Shown: in pieces, positions 18,406 through 27,892 of the stretch
How positions within the stretch are numbered: position 1 is the first letter of the stretch
Layout of the letters: every line of letters begins with the position of its first letter
Assembly: GCA_004295015.1 (NCBI GenBank)
Contig: SHNE01000020.1
Coordinates: 62,001 to 126,000 of the forward strand
DNA from: Bacteroidota bacterium
GTDB taxonomy: Bacteria; Bacteroidota; Bacteroidia; AKYH767-A; 2013-40CM-41-45
Length of the DNA: 64,000 nucleotides
Direction: 5' to 3'
Made by a program: the position numbers and the translations under genes
Notes under the pieces: model-generated
Told to the model about the DNA's origin: nothing
The model's database searches: none
What the model saw: only the letters and a program-made list of their open reading frames with translations

Positions 18406-20211
18406 ATGCGTTTTGAAAAAGAAATCCGGATTCTAATCTCGGAAGCACTAAAATCATTGTACGATATTGAATACTCCTCAAGCGATATCCTCCTTCAGGA
18501 AACCAAGAAGGAATTTGTTGGGGATTTAACCTTGGTAGTTTTCCCATTTACCAAACAAAGTAAGAAATCCCCTGAGTTGACAGCAGAGGCTATCGGCAAA
18601 TTCTTAGTGGGTAAGCAATCTCTTATATCAGGTTTTAATGTCGTCAAAGGATTTTTAAATCTCGAAATTCAGGACAAACTTTGGTTCGACTATTTTAAGA
18701 AGGTGAGTAGTGACAGTTCCGAACTTTTCGATCCGGCTAAGGCATATTCTGACAAAGTGCGTTCCGGGAAATTGATGGTTGAGTACTCATCTCCAAATAC
18801 CAATAAACCTTTGCACCTTGGTCATGTAAGGAATAACCTCTTAGGATATTCTGTTTCACGGATACTAAGAGCAGCAGGGAATGAGGTGAGTATGGTAAAT
18901 TTAATTAATGATCGCGGCGTACATATTTGTAAGTCAATGCTGGCCTGGCAAAAATTCGGGAATGGTGAAACACCTCAGTCGGCAAAGATGAAAGGAGATC
19001 ACCTGGTTGGTAAATACTATGTTCTTTTCGATAAAAAGTATAAGGCTCAAATTGCATCCCTGTTGGAACGGGGCTTGTCGGAAGAGGAAGCAGATAAGCA
19101 GGCACCGCTACAGCATGAGGTTCAGGAAATGCTGAGAAAATGGGAAGCGGGTGATCCTGAAACTATCGAATTGTGGAAAAGAATGAACTCATGGGTATAT
19201 GCCGGCTTTGAAGAAACCTATAAAGCATTAGGAGTGGAATTCGACAAAATATACTATGAGTCAGAAACTTATCTGTTAGGGAAAGAGATTGCAGCTAAGA
19301 GCCTTGAGCAGGGCGTATTTTATAAAAAAGAAGATGGTTCCATCTGGATAGACTTAACAGATGTAGGCCTCGATAATAAGGTAGTTTTGCGAGCCGATGG
19401 AACTTCAGTTTATATCACTCAGGATATGGGTACTGCTCAGTTACGCTTTGATGAAAATCCCGGTCTTGAAAAATTAATTTATGTTGTAGGAAACGAGCAG
19501 GATTATCACTTCAAGGTATTAAAGGAGATTTTCAGGAAACTGGGAAGACCATGGGCTGATGGTCTGTATCATCTTTCCTATGGAATGGTTGATCTTCCGT
19601 CTGGGAAAATGAAATCCAGAGAAGGTACAGTTGTAGATGCAGATGAATTGATTGCTGAAATTGTTGAACAAGCCGAAATGACTACCAAAGCCATGGGCAA
19701 ACTTGATGATTATGACAGTGAAGAGGCCAGAAAATTGTACCACGATTTGGGAATGGGTGCCTTAAAATATTTTATATTAAAAGTTGACCCTAAAAAAAGA
19801 ATGCTGTTTAATCCGGCAGAAAGCATTGATCTGAATGGAAATACAGGACCCTTTATTCAGTATACACATGCCAGAATCAAATCAGTATTGAGTAAAGGCA
19901 AAAAGGTGTTGGGGGAGAATCCGGAGTTTCAAGATAGAAAGATGTCAACTGAAGAAAAAGCACTTATTAAATTAATCTATAATTATCCTGACACTTTACA
20001 GGCTGCTGCTGAAAACCTGAGTCCTGCTCTTATGGCAAACTACGCCTATGATGTGGCAAAATCCTTTAACCATTTCTACCATGATCATGTGATCGTTGAT
20101 GAGAACGAAAAAGAAACTTCTGCCTTTAGATTACGTCTAAGTGAGCTAACATCTGCAGTTATAAAACAGTCGATGAGTTTGCTGGGAATAGCTGTGCCGG
20201 AAAGAATGTAA
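18406..20211 (+). CDS. argS: Arginyl-tRNA synthetase
   Basis: 601 aa class I synthetase. It has an N-terminal additional domain (about residues 1-110), the HIGH signature as HLGHVRNN (about residue 137), the KMSK-like loop SGKMKSREG and a C-terminal DALR anticodon-binding domain (about 480-601) ending in the usual ...M. The length is normal for bacterial ArgRS. It charges tRNA-Arg in the cytosol. Its position right behind the arginase-family gene groups arginine use for translation and catabolism in one transcription unit; the next gene starts four bases after its stop. Confidence 0.97.
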   Translation: MRFEKEIRILISEALKSLYDIEYSSSDILLQETKKEFVGDLTLVVFPFTKQSKKSPELTAEAIGKFLVGKQSLISGFNVVKGFLNLEIQDKLWFDYFKKVSSDSSELFDPAKAYSDKVRSGKLMVEYSSPNTNKPLHLGHVRNNLLGYSVSRILRAAGNEVSMVNLINDRGVHICKSMLAWQKFGNGETPQSAKMKGDHLVGKYYVLFDKKYKAQIASLLERGLSEEEADKQAPLQHEVQEMLRKWEAGDPETIELWKRMNSWVYAGFEETYKALGVEFDKIYYESETYLLGKEIAAKSLEQGVFYKKEDGSIWIDLTDVGLDNKVVLRADGTSVYITQDMGTAQLRFDENPGLEKLIYVVGNEQDYHFKVLKEIFRKLGRPWADGLYHLSYGMVDLPSGKMKSREGTVVDADELIAEIVEQAEMTTKAMGKLDDYDSEEARKLYHDLGMGALKYFILKVDPKKRMLFNPAESIDLNGNTGPFIQYTHARIKSVLSKGKKVLGENPEFQDRKMSTEEKALIKLIYNYPDTLQAAAENLSPALMANYAYDVAKSFNHFYHDHVIVDENEKETSAFRLRLSELTSAVIKQSMSLLGIAVPERM

Positions 20212-20215
20212 CGAT

Positions 20216-20908
20216 ATGAAAAGATTTCCTGATATTTTACTGGTAGTAATCGGACTTGGAACAATCTTGTGTTGTTCGCTCTCAGCCACCGGCTTGTTTC
20301 GGAATTCAGCTAAGCAAACGAAGGTAAGTCCTCCGGTAATCCTCCCCGCATCGGAAATGCTCAGATCCGGTGATATTATTTTTCGCGACGGAAAAAGTTT
20401 TATTAGTCAGGCTTTCAAACAATTCAGAAGAAAAGATCAGCGATTTTCACATGCCGGAATCATTCATATTCAGAATGGTGATGTTTTTGTCTTTCATTGT
20501 ATTGGCGGTGAAGGCAGTTCTGATAATAGAATGCGTAAAGAAAAGCTATCGTCTTTCTGCTCTGGTAAAGAAGTGAATGAATATGCCATTTTTCGTCCAA
20601 GCCTCAACATTTCACAGATGCGTGCAATTGATTCCATTGCCTGTGGCTATTTTGACAGCGGACTGGAATTTGATACTAAATTTGACTTACATGATTCCCG
20701 GAAGATGTATTGTACAGAGTTAATTTACAATGTATTTAAGCTGGCTTTGCAAGATGAAAATTTTATACCTTTGACTGAGGTTGCCGGACTAAGCTATGTA
20801 GCATGCGATAATATATTTCTTCAGCCGGAATTAAAGGAGATTTATTCCTATTCATACCATCAACATCCACAAAAACAAAAAGCCATTCATGAAACTTCTT
20901 ACAACTAA
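20216..20908 (+). CDS. YiiX/YebB-like permuted papain (NlpC/P60-related) hydrolase
   Basis: 230 aa with an N-terminal hydrophobic signal or anchor. The body begins RSGDIIFRDG and contains RFSHAGII and MYCTELIYNVF, giving the His and Cys of the circularly permuted papain-like fold found in YiiX. Such proteins are predicted amidases or lipid-acting thiol hydrolases in the envelope; the substrate is unknown. The ATG lies four bases after the argS stop, and the last 20 bases overlap the following DUF4878 gene, so translation is likely coupled. Confidence 0.82.
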   Translation: MKRFPDILLVVIGLGTILCCSLSATGLFRNSAKQTKVSPPVILPASEMLRSGDIIFRDGKSFISQAFKQFRRKDQRFSHAGIIHIQNGDVFVFHCIGGEGSSDNRMRKEKLSSFCSGKEVNEYAIFRPSLNISQMRAIDSIACGYFDSGLEFDTKFDLHDSRKMYCTELIYNVFKLALQDENFIPLTEVAGLSYVACDNIFLQPELKEIYSYSYHQHPQKQKAIHETSYN

Positions 20909-21317
20909 ATCGCTCCTGATTTCATGTATCTTTCTTTTGTTCTCATGCACCGGAGGAGATTCCCCCAAAGCAGTTGCTGAGCAGTATTTGAAGGCAATTG
21001 GTCAATACGATTTTGATGGTGCCAAGAAGTATGGTACCGAAGATACCGGTAAACTGCTGGATGTGATGAGTGGTTTTGCAAAAATGGCTCCTGATTCCAC
21101 AAAGAATGAAGTGTCTTTTGTCATATTAGATGAAAAGATTGAAGGTGAAAAAGCAATTGTAATTTATAAGGAAGAGGGAAAAGAATCAGAAACTTCCTTG
21201 AATCTCCTGCGCATTGAGGGAAAGTGGAAAGTCAACATGACAAAAGAGTCGATGAACGACTCCGAAACCGGTACCATGGATATTGGCGCCACTCAAACTG
21301 ACACATTATCCAGGTAA
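20889..21317 (+). CDS. DUF4878-like lipoprotein
   Basis: 142 aa. A signal peptide ends in the lipobox LFSC, predicting an envelope lipoprotein. The rest fits the DUF4878/NTF2-like pattern: SPKAVAEQYLKAIGQYDFDGAKKY at the start and LLRIEGKWKVNM at the end. These small cone-shaped proteins are of unknown function. It starts inside the end of the YiiX-like gene and closes the argS operon; the convergent FAH-family gene begins seven bases away. Confidence 0.75.
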   Translation: MKLLTTKSLLISCIFLLFSCTGGDSPKAVAEQYLKAIGQYDFDGAKKYGTEDTGKLLDVMSGFAKMAPDSTKNEVSFVILDEKIEGEKAIVIYKEEGKESETSLNLLRIEGKWKVNMTKESMNDSETGTMDIGATQTDTLSR

Positions 21318-21324
21318 TCGAGAT

Positions 21325-21936
21325 TTATTTTATTTCCACACTCAGCTTTTTTTCTTCTTCTAAAAAGCAATCCAGAATGTCTCCAGGCTTTACCTGACCA
21401 ACTCCACTTGGAGTTCCTGTATAGATCAGGTCTCCCTTCTTCAGCGTAATGTACTTAGATACATGACTTATAATTTTCTCTATAGGAAAAATCATTAATG
21501 TACTGCTAGCAACCTGAGTAGATACTGAGTTTACATCTAAACGAAAGTTGATTTCTTTCGGATTTTTCAATGCACTTAAAGGAATAAATTCACCTACAGG
21601 TGAAGAGTTATCAAAGGCCTTCGCAGGCTCCCAGGGTAAACCTTTTTCTTTTTGGCCTTGTTGAACATCTCTCGCAGTGAAATCAAGGCCAACGCTAATC
21701 TGGTCAACATATCGCATGGCGAATTCTTCGGCAATATGTTTTCCTTCTTTGCAGACTTTGTACACCATTTCGATCTCATGATGTATGTCTTTGGAAAATT
21801 CAGGCAGATAGAAAGCCCGGCCTTTGGGTAGGAGACAGGTATCAGGTTTCAAAAAAAATACCGGCTCAGAGGGAACGTCGTTGTTCAGTTCACGGGCGTG
21901 CTCAACATAATTTCGGCCTATACAAATTATCTTCAT
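21325..21936 (-). CDS. Fumarylacetoacetate hydrolase (FAH) family protein
   Basis: 203 aa, a single FAH catalytic domain like FAHD1/YcgM. It has CIGRNYVEHARELN at the N-terminus, metal ligands in HHEIEMV and LDFTARD, and the family end IYTGTPSGVGQVKPGD. Members hydrolyse or decarboxylate acylpyruvates or oxaloacetate; the exact substrate is not determined by the sequence. It is the last gene of a tight minus-strand run with the exonuclease and the TPR/PD40 gene (gaps of 14 and 5 bases). Confidence 0.9.
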   Translation of the reverse strand: MKIICIGRNYVEHARELNNDVPSEPVFFLKPDTCLLPKGRAFYLPEFSKDIHHEIEMVYKVCKEGKHIAEEFAMRYVDQISVGLDFTARDVQQGQKEKGLPWEPAKAFDNSSPVGEFIPLSALKNPKEINFRLDVNSVSTQVASSTLMIFPIEKIISHVSKYITLKKGDLIYTGTPSGVGQVKPGDILDCFLEEEKKLSVEIK

Positions 21937-21950
21937 AAACCTCTTATATA

Positions 21951-22718
21951 TTATTTGTTGAAATCTTTTAGCCGTATTTGCGTGATTACATTCTTCGTGT
22001 TTGTTGCAAAATCACCTTTCATCATCCAATCATAATAAGAGGATTCCAATTTGAAGATGTCACGGACAGGTCTGCCTTTATGCTTGCCAAAATTAAAGAC
22101 TTCTTCGCCTTTATCATTGAATACAATTCTTCCGGCTAAATCGACATTCTTATTAATGGAGCTGAATTTAGACAGGAAGTCAACATCATTCTCCAACACA
22201 TCGTATTTCTCCACCTGTGCCAGAAGAACTTCATAAGTTGCAGTAGTATCAGCAGCAGCACTATGAGCATTCTCGAGACTTTTGGAGCAGTAAAATTTGT
22301 AGGCAGCACTGAGAGTTCTTTGCTCCAGCTTATGAAAAATATTCTGTACATCTATGAGTTTAACATTTGTGATGTCAAGCACTATTTCTACCCGGGTGAA
22401 CTCTTCAATTAATAATGGAATATCAAACTTATTCGAATTGTATCCTGCCAAATCTGCGTTAAGAATAAATGAATGAATGTCCTTTGCAACACTTGCGAAT
22501 TCGGGAGCGTCTTTTACGTCTTCATCATAAATTCCGTGTATCAATGATGATTCAACGGGGATAGGAATAGTGGGATTGAGTCGCATGCAGATTTCTTCCT
22601 TGCTTCCGTCAGGATGCAATTTCAATAAAGCTATTTCGACAATCCTGTCAGTTCCGATGTTCACGCCGGTTGTTTCCAAATCCAAAAAGACCAAAGGGCG
22701 TTTTAATTTTAATTGCAT
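21951..22718 (-). CDS. DEDDh 3'-5' exonuclease (DnaQ/epsilon-like)
   Basis: 255 aa. The exonuclease motifs are FLDLETTGVNIGTDRI (ExoI, D-x-E), AGYNSNKFDIPLL (ExoII) and ENAHSAAADTTATYEVL (ExoIII with the H and D of DEDDh). A C-terminal extension, FNFGKHKGRPVRDIF through YYDWMMKGDF, matches the short DUF3820-like tail often fused to such nucleases. Its role could be DNA proofreading or RNA/DNA trimming. It sits between a TPR/PD40 gene and an FAH gene; that grouping does not tell its job. Confidence 0.9.
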   Translation of the reverse strand: MQLKLKRPLVFLDLETTGVNIGTDRIVEIALLKLHPDGSKEEICMRLNPTIPIPVESSLIHGIYDEDVKDAPEFASVAKDIHSFILNADLAGYNSNKFDIPLLIEEFTRVEIVLDITNVKLIDVQNIFHKLEQRTLSAAYKFYCSKSLENAHSAAADTTATYEVLLAQVEKYDVLENDVDFLSKFSSINKNVDLAGRIVFNDKGEEVFNFGKHKGRPVRDIFKLESSYYDWMMKGDFATNTKNVITQIRLKDFNK

Positions 22719-22723
22719 AATTT

Positions 22724-24337
22724 TTATTTTGATGACTTAACAGTTATTTCATGATGAACCTCGACCGGCGGAAATACATTTTCAATAGTGATTTCAATTG
22801 TTGTCGTAACAAAATTTGTTCCTTCAACAAGCAAGGAATACTTTCCGGGTACTGCATTCAGAACAAAATAACTTCCGGAAGATGCCGGTTTATAATCAAG
22901 TATCTGATGATTTTCCAGGTTTTCAAGACTAACCTTACTGAGATTAATGCGGGTACCGGTTTCTGATACAACATTTCCGGTGATAACAGTTTTGAATGAA
23001 TGATCAAGTGTATCTTTGAATTCCACTTTCCAAATATCCAGGTTACCGAGGCCATCTTTCATGCTTGCTGAAATTAGTGCATATCGCCCATCTCCGGTAA
23101 ATGAGATTGTATGGTTATCGTCGGCAGTATTAATTGGAAAACCGACGTTCGTAGGTTCAAGCCAATTTCCACTCAGTGGATCCTTTTTTGATCTGAACAA
23201 ATCATAATCGCCCATACTGTTATGTCCTTTGGAAGCAAAGTAAAGGGTGTTTCCGTCAAGACTGAGGTATGGGAAATCGTCATCCTCCTTTGTGTTAATC
23301 TCCGGTCCGAGATTCTGAATAGAACTCCAATGACCATCGGGATCTTTCTTAGCCATCCAAATATCAATTCCTCCGATGCCATCTTTCATTGAACTCGAAA
23401 AGTAAAGCGTTGAACCGTCAAGTGAGACGCATGCGGCACCTTCATATGTTTTACCATTTACAGAAGTTGGAAACATGGATGGTTTTATCCAGGACTTTCC
23501 TTTAAGTGTTGTATATCCCAGATCTGCATAAAATTCAAAATTGTCAAAATAAAGAATTGCCATATCACCGGCATGACTCAAGCTCACTAATTCTTCATCC
23601 CATTCACCATTGACAAGACCGCCAAAGCTTTTGGCTTTAGACCAGATAGTATCTTTCCATTGTGAACCATAGATATCTGCCGTGTATATACCAAGGTCAT
23701 CAATAAAACCACCAATATTTCCCTTTCGTCTCGAAGTAAATGCAATGTATTTCCCGTCTGCGGTGATGTATGGATTGTATTCATCATAACTCGTGTTGAT
23801 GAATTTTCCCATATTCTCAAAGCTCACGTTCAATGGATTCCTGCAAATTTCTTTTCCATTATCGCACATTTCCATCAACCTGTTCACCGAGGGAAGATCC
23901 TTTATAGGCTTACCATTTTTATTTTTATAATCCATGAATGAATTTATCGCCAGATCCCATTGAAGGTTATGCATATAGGCCATCCCGAGATAATAGTCAA
24001 TGTCCTTCTTTGCATCAGTCGATTTAGCATTCACTAACAAATAGGAAAGTGCCGCAGATTTGTCAAAGCTGGTCATTAGAAGACATACACCCAATTTATA
24101 ATTGAAATCCGGATTCTCCCTGTTCGTTTTAATTAACTCCTGATACCCTGTAAGTGCACCTTTGAAATCACCGGTTGCAAAAAGAGTTGCTGCATCCTTC
24201 TTAACGAGTTTCGCTTCATCAGTTGTTAATACCCTTGCCGGTTTAGCCTTTTGAGCGCTTGTTGAGAAAGGACAAAAAGTGAGTAGAAAAGCTGAAATAT
24301 AAATCGGAACGAATCCGTGTTTGAATCTCCTGATCAT
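22724..24337 (-). CDS. TPR / PD40 propeller protein without OmpA domain
   Basis: 537 aa with a signal peptide (ending near STSAQ). TPR-like helices (about residues 40-150) are followed by PD40 propeller blades (about 165-440) with GKYIAFTSRRKGN and GSTLYFSSS motifs, and a carboxypeptidase-regulatory-like beta domain at the end (about 445-530, VITGNVVSETG). This is the same architecture as the gene at 2709-4643 minus the OmpA domain, so it is a paralogue that lacks a visible peptidoglycan anchor. A role in the cell envelope, perhaps with T9SS, is inferred. It begins the operon with the exonuclease and FAH genes. Confidence 0.82.
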   Translation of the reverse strand: MIRRFKHGFVPIYISAFLLTFCPFSTSAQKAKPARVLTTDEAKLVKKDAATLFATGDFKGALTGYQELIKTNRENPDFNYKLGVCLLMTSFDKSAALSYLLVNAKSTDAKKDIDYYLGMAYMHNLQWDLAINSFMDYKNKNGKPIKDLPSVNRLMEMCDNGKEICRNPLNVSFENMGKFINTSYDEYNPYITADGKYIAFTSRRKGNIGGFIDDLGIYTADIYGSQWKDTIWSKAKSFGGLVNGEWDEELVSLSHAGDMAILYFDNFEFYADLGYTTLKGKSWIKPSMFPTSVNGKTYEGAACVSLDGSTLYFSSSMKDGIGGIDIWMAKKDPDGHWSSIQNLGPEINTKEDDDFPYLSLDGNTLYFASKGHNSMGDYDLFRSKKDPLSGNWLEPTNVGFPINTADDNHTISFTGDGRYALISASMKDGLGNLDIWKVEFKDTLDHSFKTVITGNVVSETGTRINLSKVSLENLENHQILDYKPASSGSYFVLNAVPGKYSLLVEGTNFVTTTIEITIENVFPPVEVHHEITVKSSK

Positions 24338-24451
24338 TTTTGCTGATAGAAATTAAAAATAAAAGGAGTGGAAAATGCAAGGGGCGAAGTATGCAATTCC
24401 ATTTGTTCCATCCATTTATTTGAAAATACTTATATCGATTCCGGATTAAGC

Positions 24452-25759
24452 TTAAATTGTTCTTGAGCTGTCAAAGTCTTCGAGGTAGTCTGAAATTCTT
24501 TTAAGGAAACTTCCTCCCAAAGAACCGTCAACAACGCGATGATCATAGGAAAGAGATAAAAACATCATTTGACGGATTCCCAATGTATCACCTTCCGGTG
24601 TTTCGATTACGGCAGGTCTTTTTCGAATGGCGCCAACAGCTAAAATGGCAACCTGTGGTTGGTTAATAATGGGAGTTCCCATAACATTGCCGAACGTACC
24701 GACGTTGGTGAGCGTGAAAGTGCCATCCTGAATTTCTTCAGGCTTTAATTTATTGGCCCTTGCTCTGTTTGCCAAATCATTCACAGCCTTCGTTAAGCCG
24801 AGTAAATTCAGGTGATCAGCATTTTTAATCACCGGTACAATTAAATTTCCGCTTGGCAAAGCAGCAGCCATTCCAATATTAATGTAGTTCTTCTTTATGA
24901 TGTTCGTACCATCGAGGCTTATATTGACCATCGGGAAATCCCTGATCGCCTTGCAGACGGCTTCGATAAAGATAGGGGTATAGGTAATTTTCTCTCCTGT
25001 TTTTTTGAGGAAGGAATCTTTGATGTTCTCACGCCATTTTACAATATTAGTAACATCGGCCTCCACATAGGAGGTTACATGAGCAGAAGTACGCTTCGAC
25101 ATTACCATGTGTTCGGAAATGAGTTTGCGCATTCTATCCATCTCAATGATTTCTGTAGCTCCATTCATAGAAGAGGAACCTACAACCTGAGGAGCAGGAT
25201 TTGAAGAAGGCATAGAAGCAGAGCCTGCAGGAGCGCTTGTTGTGGGTTCGGACTTTTGTCTGCTTTCAAGATGATGTAACAAATCTTGCTTGGTGACTCT
25301 GTTATTGGCACCGGAACCTGCGATCATATCCAATTCCTGTATACTAAGACCTTCATGCTTGGCAATGTTCTTTACCAGCGGAGAGTAAAACCTGCCGGGA
25401 GAGGATTTAACAGGTTCAGCTAGTTGAGTCAAGACAGGCTTTGCTATTTCAGTTTTAGCAATCGAAGATCCAACATTAGTATCTGGCGCTTTTTCTACGG
25501 CCGGGCTTGAGCTGTTCTCCACCTTATCAGAGCTCAGCACGGCGATGATTTCACCAACTTTAACAACTTGTCCTTCTTCAAATAATCGCTTAGTGAGGAT
25601 TCCGGCAGATGGAGAAGGAACCTCAGAATCAACTTTATCAGTAGCAATTTCTAAAACTGCTTCGTCAGCTTCAATGTAATCACCTTCTTTCTTTAGCCAT
25701 TTTAAAATGGTTGCTTCAGCAACACTTTCGCCCATTTTAGGCATGATCAGGTTGATCAT
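24452..25759 (-). CDS. Dihydrolipoamide acyltransferase (2-oxoacid dehydrogenase E2)
   Basis: 435 aa. One lipoyl domain (residues 1-76) with the lipoylated Lys in EIATDKVDSEV, a Pro/Ala/Ser linker, the peripheral subunit-binding domain (about 120-160, YSPLVKNIAKHEG) and a catalytic domain (about 205-435) ending in the active-site SYDHRVVDG. It is the transacylase core of a pyruvate, 2-oxoglutarate or branched-chain dehydrogenase; the LIMPKMGES start and single lipoyl domain favour the branched-chain or general type. No E1 or E3 gene is adjacent. Confidence 0.92.
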   Translation of the reverse strand: MINLIMPKMGESVAEATILKWLKKEGDYIEADEAVLEIATDKVDSEVPSPSAGILTKRLFEEGQVVKVGEIIAVLSSDKVENSSSPAVEKAPDTNVGSSIAKTEIAKPVLTQLAEPVKSSPGRFYSPLVKNIAKHEGLSIQELDMIAGSGANNRVTKQDLLHHLESRQKSEPTTSAPAGSASMPSSNPAPQVVGSSSMNGATEIIEMDRMRKLISEHMVMSKRTSAHVTSYVEADVTNIVKWRENIKDSFLKKTGEKITYTPIFIEAVCKAIRDFPMVNISLDGTNIIKKNYINIGMAAALPSGNLIVPVIKNADHLNLLGLTKAVNDLANRARANKLKPEEIQDGTFTLTNVGTFGNVMGTPIINQPQVAILAVGAIRKRPAVIETPEGDTLGIRQMMFLSLSYDHRVVDGSLGGSFLKRISDYLEDFDSSRTI

Positions 25760-25842
25760 AGTTTGAATTAATTTTCTTGGTTGTATAAAACTATCGGGAC
25801 AAAAGATGCATTGCCTCCCGACAAATTTACAAATTTATGCGG

Positions 25843-27828
25843 TTATCCTTGCCTAATTGATCCCAAATTTCTCCACGATTTTCGAATCAGATCAAGATCC
25901 TTATAAACATTGTAATCTTTTGCATACAAAGAGTTTAACCTCCCGATCGTTTCCTGATCCAATTCTTGTCGAAGTCCATCTGCCGGTGAAATTACGCCCT
26001 GACGTATTTGCGGCAGGTTAGCTGTAGAATTTTCATTAGGGGCATATCCAACCCAAGACCGTTTACCGAGAAGTGTATTCACGATATTGGATAAGAGACC
26101 GGTCGGATTTCGCACCAAAAAAAGGAGCATGGGAGAGAGTGCCAACAAGAAAAATGAAAGTAAAATGTCGAACAAGCGCTTGTTCCTTTTATTCACCGGT
26201 CTTAATATGCTGTTGATATCAATCACGTACAATTCACCCGGATTATCTACTGAACTTGATCCGATAATAAATAAACTTTCAGGTGGCGCAATTTTATATT
26301 CAATATGCCTTGATGTTTGCATTGACATCCCATTCATTATCTGAATAGAACTAACGTCTTTACCACAAAATATTATTTCATCGATTGAATAAACCTCGAC
26401 GATGTCTTTTAAGTTCTCTTCTGAACCAAGAAAGTATTTCGAAAAATCCACCACTGCATGTTGTCCACCATTATTCCCGGAGCTTAAAGGTTTCACAAAG
26501 CCAATGAAATTATGAGAAGTATCAGAGATTTTCAGAAGCGATAATACCCTTGAACCTTCTTCTTCATTTGCAACAATTAATAGTCGTTTTTTTGCTTCAC
26601 CTGCCAGCGCAAAGTGCTTAGGAAAAAAAGCGCCTGCCAGAAACCGAATGGAGGTGGCAACAATGCTTGCCCACACGGCACCAAAAATAATTAATGCCCT
26701 TGAAAATCTGTACTCTTCAGGCAGGAGAGCATAAACAACAAGGATTATCAATGTTCCCGAAAGAATTCCCCGGATCACCTTTCGCAACTGTACCGGCCGA
26801 TCATATCCACCGCTGAAAAACATGGAAATAATCCACAATAAAATATACGCCGGAACGGTAAGCAACATGTATTGAGAAGGGTATTGAATTGCCATATTCT
26901 CACTCCAATACTCCTTAAGAAAATAAAAACCAACATAGATCAGCAAGAAATCCACTGTGGGTAGAAACATCTTCTTTATAAACTGAGAAATGACGGCTAA
27001 ACCTGCACGTATATAAATCGCAATTCGGATAAGTATGGAGAAAGTAGAAGCGTGTCCCGGACTGAAGTGCTTCTTTGCAAAAATGATCATCGCATTATAA
27101 AAGACAAAGACATAATTAATGCTGCTTTTCTTTGTTGACTCACCTTTGTAATGAATAATTCTGGTATCCGGAAAATAATAATTCTGATAGCCTCCCCTCG
27201 TAATCCTGTACGAAAGATCTATGTCTTCACCATACATGAAAAAGTCTTCATCAAGCAGACCTATTTTATCAAGAGCTGATTTTCGAAGGAGCATGAAGGC
27301 ACCTGCAAGTACATCTACTTCAGAAATTTTATTTTCATCGAGGAAACCTAAATGATACCGTCCGAACACTTTTGATTTTGGGAATATTGATGATAGTCCT
27401 GACATTTTATAAAAGGCAACCCAAGGTGTAGGCAATCCTCTTTTCGATTCAGGTAAAAATTTTCCACGACCGTCAATCATTTTCACCCCCAGGGCACCTG
27501 CTTTCGGATTTTCGTCCATAAAAGCAATCACTTTTCGAAAAGTATCTTCTTCAACAACAGTATCAGGATTGAGAAGCAAGACATATTCTCCTGTTGATTC
27601 CCTGATAGCCTGATTATTTGCCTTTGCAAAGCCTGTATTTATGCTGTTCGCAATAAGACGAACTTCCGGGAATTTTTGCCGAACCATCTGGTTGGAACCA
27701 TCTACCGAATTATTGTCCACCACAAAAATCTCAGTCTTCAATCCCACACAAGCCTTCTGGACTGAATGAAGGCATTGCTCAAGGAAATACTTGACATTAT
27801 AATTTACTATGATGATGGATAGCTTCAA
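25843..27828 (-). CDS. GT2 glycosyltransferase fused to a degenerate sugar-transferase module
   Basis: 661 aa. Residues 1-270 are a family 2 glycosyltransferase: start MKLSIIIVNYNVKYF, VVDNNSVDGS, the NPDT nucleotide/metal site and GEDIDLSYRITRGG. Residues about 270-420 hold several membrane helices, and about 425-530 a nucleotide-binding-like region (RLLIVANEEEGSRVLSLL). The end (546-661) begins NKRLFDILLSFFLLALSP like the membrane hairpin of WbaP/PglC-type phosphoglycosyl transferases and keeps a KRSWVGY/QIRQGV echo of their last motif. However, the intervening segment that carries the catalytic Asp-Glu and the KFRTM motif is missing. It probably adds sugars to an envelope glycan, with the tail a pseudo-enzyme. 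Confidence 0.82.
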   Translation of the reverse strand: MKLSIIIVNYNVKYFLEQCLHSVQKACVGLKTEIFVVDNNSVDGSNQMVRQKFPEVRLIANSINTGFAKANNQAIRESTGEYVLLLNPDTVVEEDTFRKVIAFMDENPKAGALGVKMIDGRGKFLPESKRGLPTPWVAFYKMSGLSSIFPKSKVFGRYHLGFLDENKISEVDVLAGAFMLLRKSALDKIGLLDEDFFMYGEDIDLSYRITRGGYQNYYFPDTRIIHYKGESTKKSSINYVFVFYNAMIIFAKKHFSPGHASTFSILIRIAIYIRAGLAVISQFIKKMFLPTVDFLLIYVGFYFLKEYWSENMAIQYPSQYMLLTVPAYILLWIISMFFSGGYDRPVQLRKVIRGILSGTLIILVVYALLPEEYRFSRALIIFGAVWASIVATSIRFLAGAFFPKHFALAGEAKKRLLIVANEEEGSRVLSLLKISDTSHNFIGFVKPLSSGNNGGQHAVVDFSKYFLGSEENLKDIVEVYSIDEIIFCGKDVSSIQIMNGMSMQTSRHIEYKIAPPESLFIIGSSSVDNPGELYVIDINSILRPVNKRNKRLFDILLSFFLLALSPMLLFLVRNPTGLLSNIVNTLLGKRSWVGYAPNENSTANLPQIRQGVISPADGLRQELDQETIGRLNSLYAKDYNVYKDLDLIRKSWRNLGSIRQG

Positions 27829-27892
27829 GCCCGGAATGTGTTTTGAGGTAAATAGTTAGTGCAAAAGAAGGGTGCTAAGGTTTAAATTTCTA

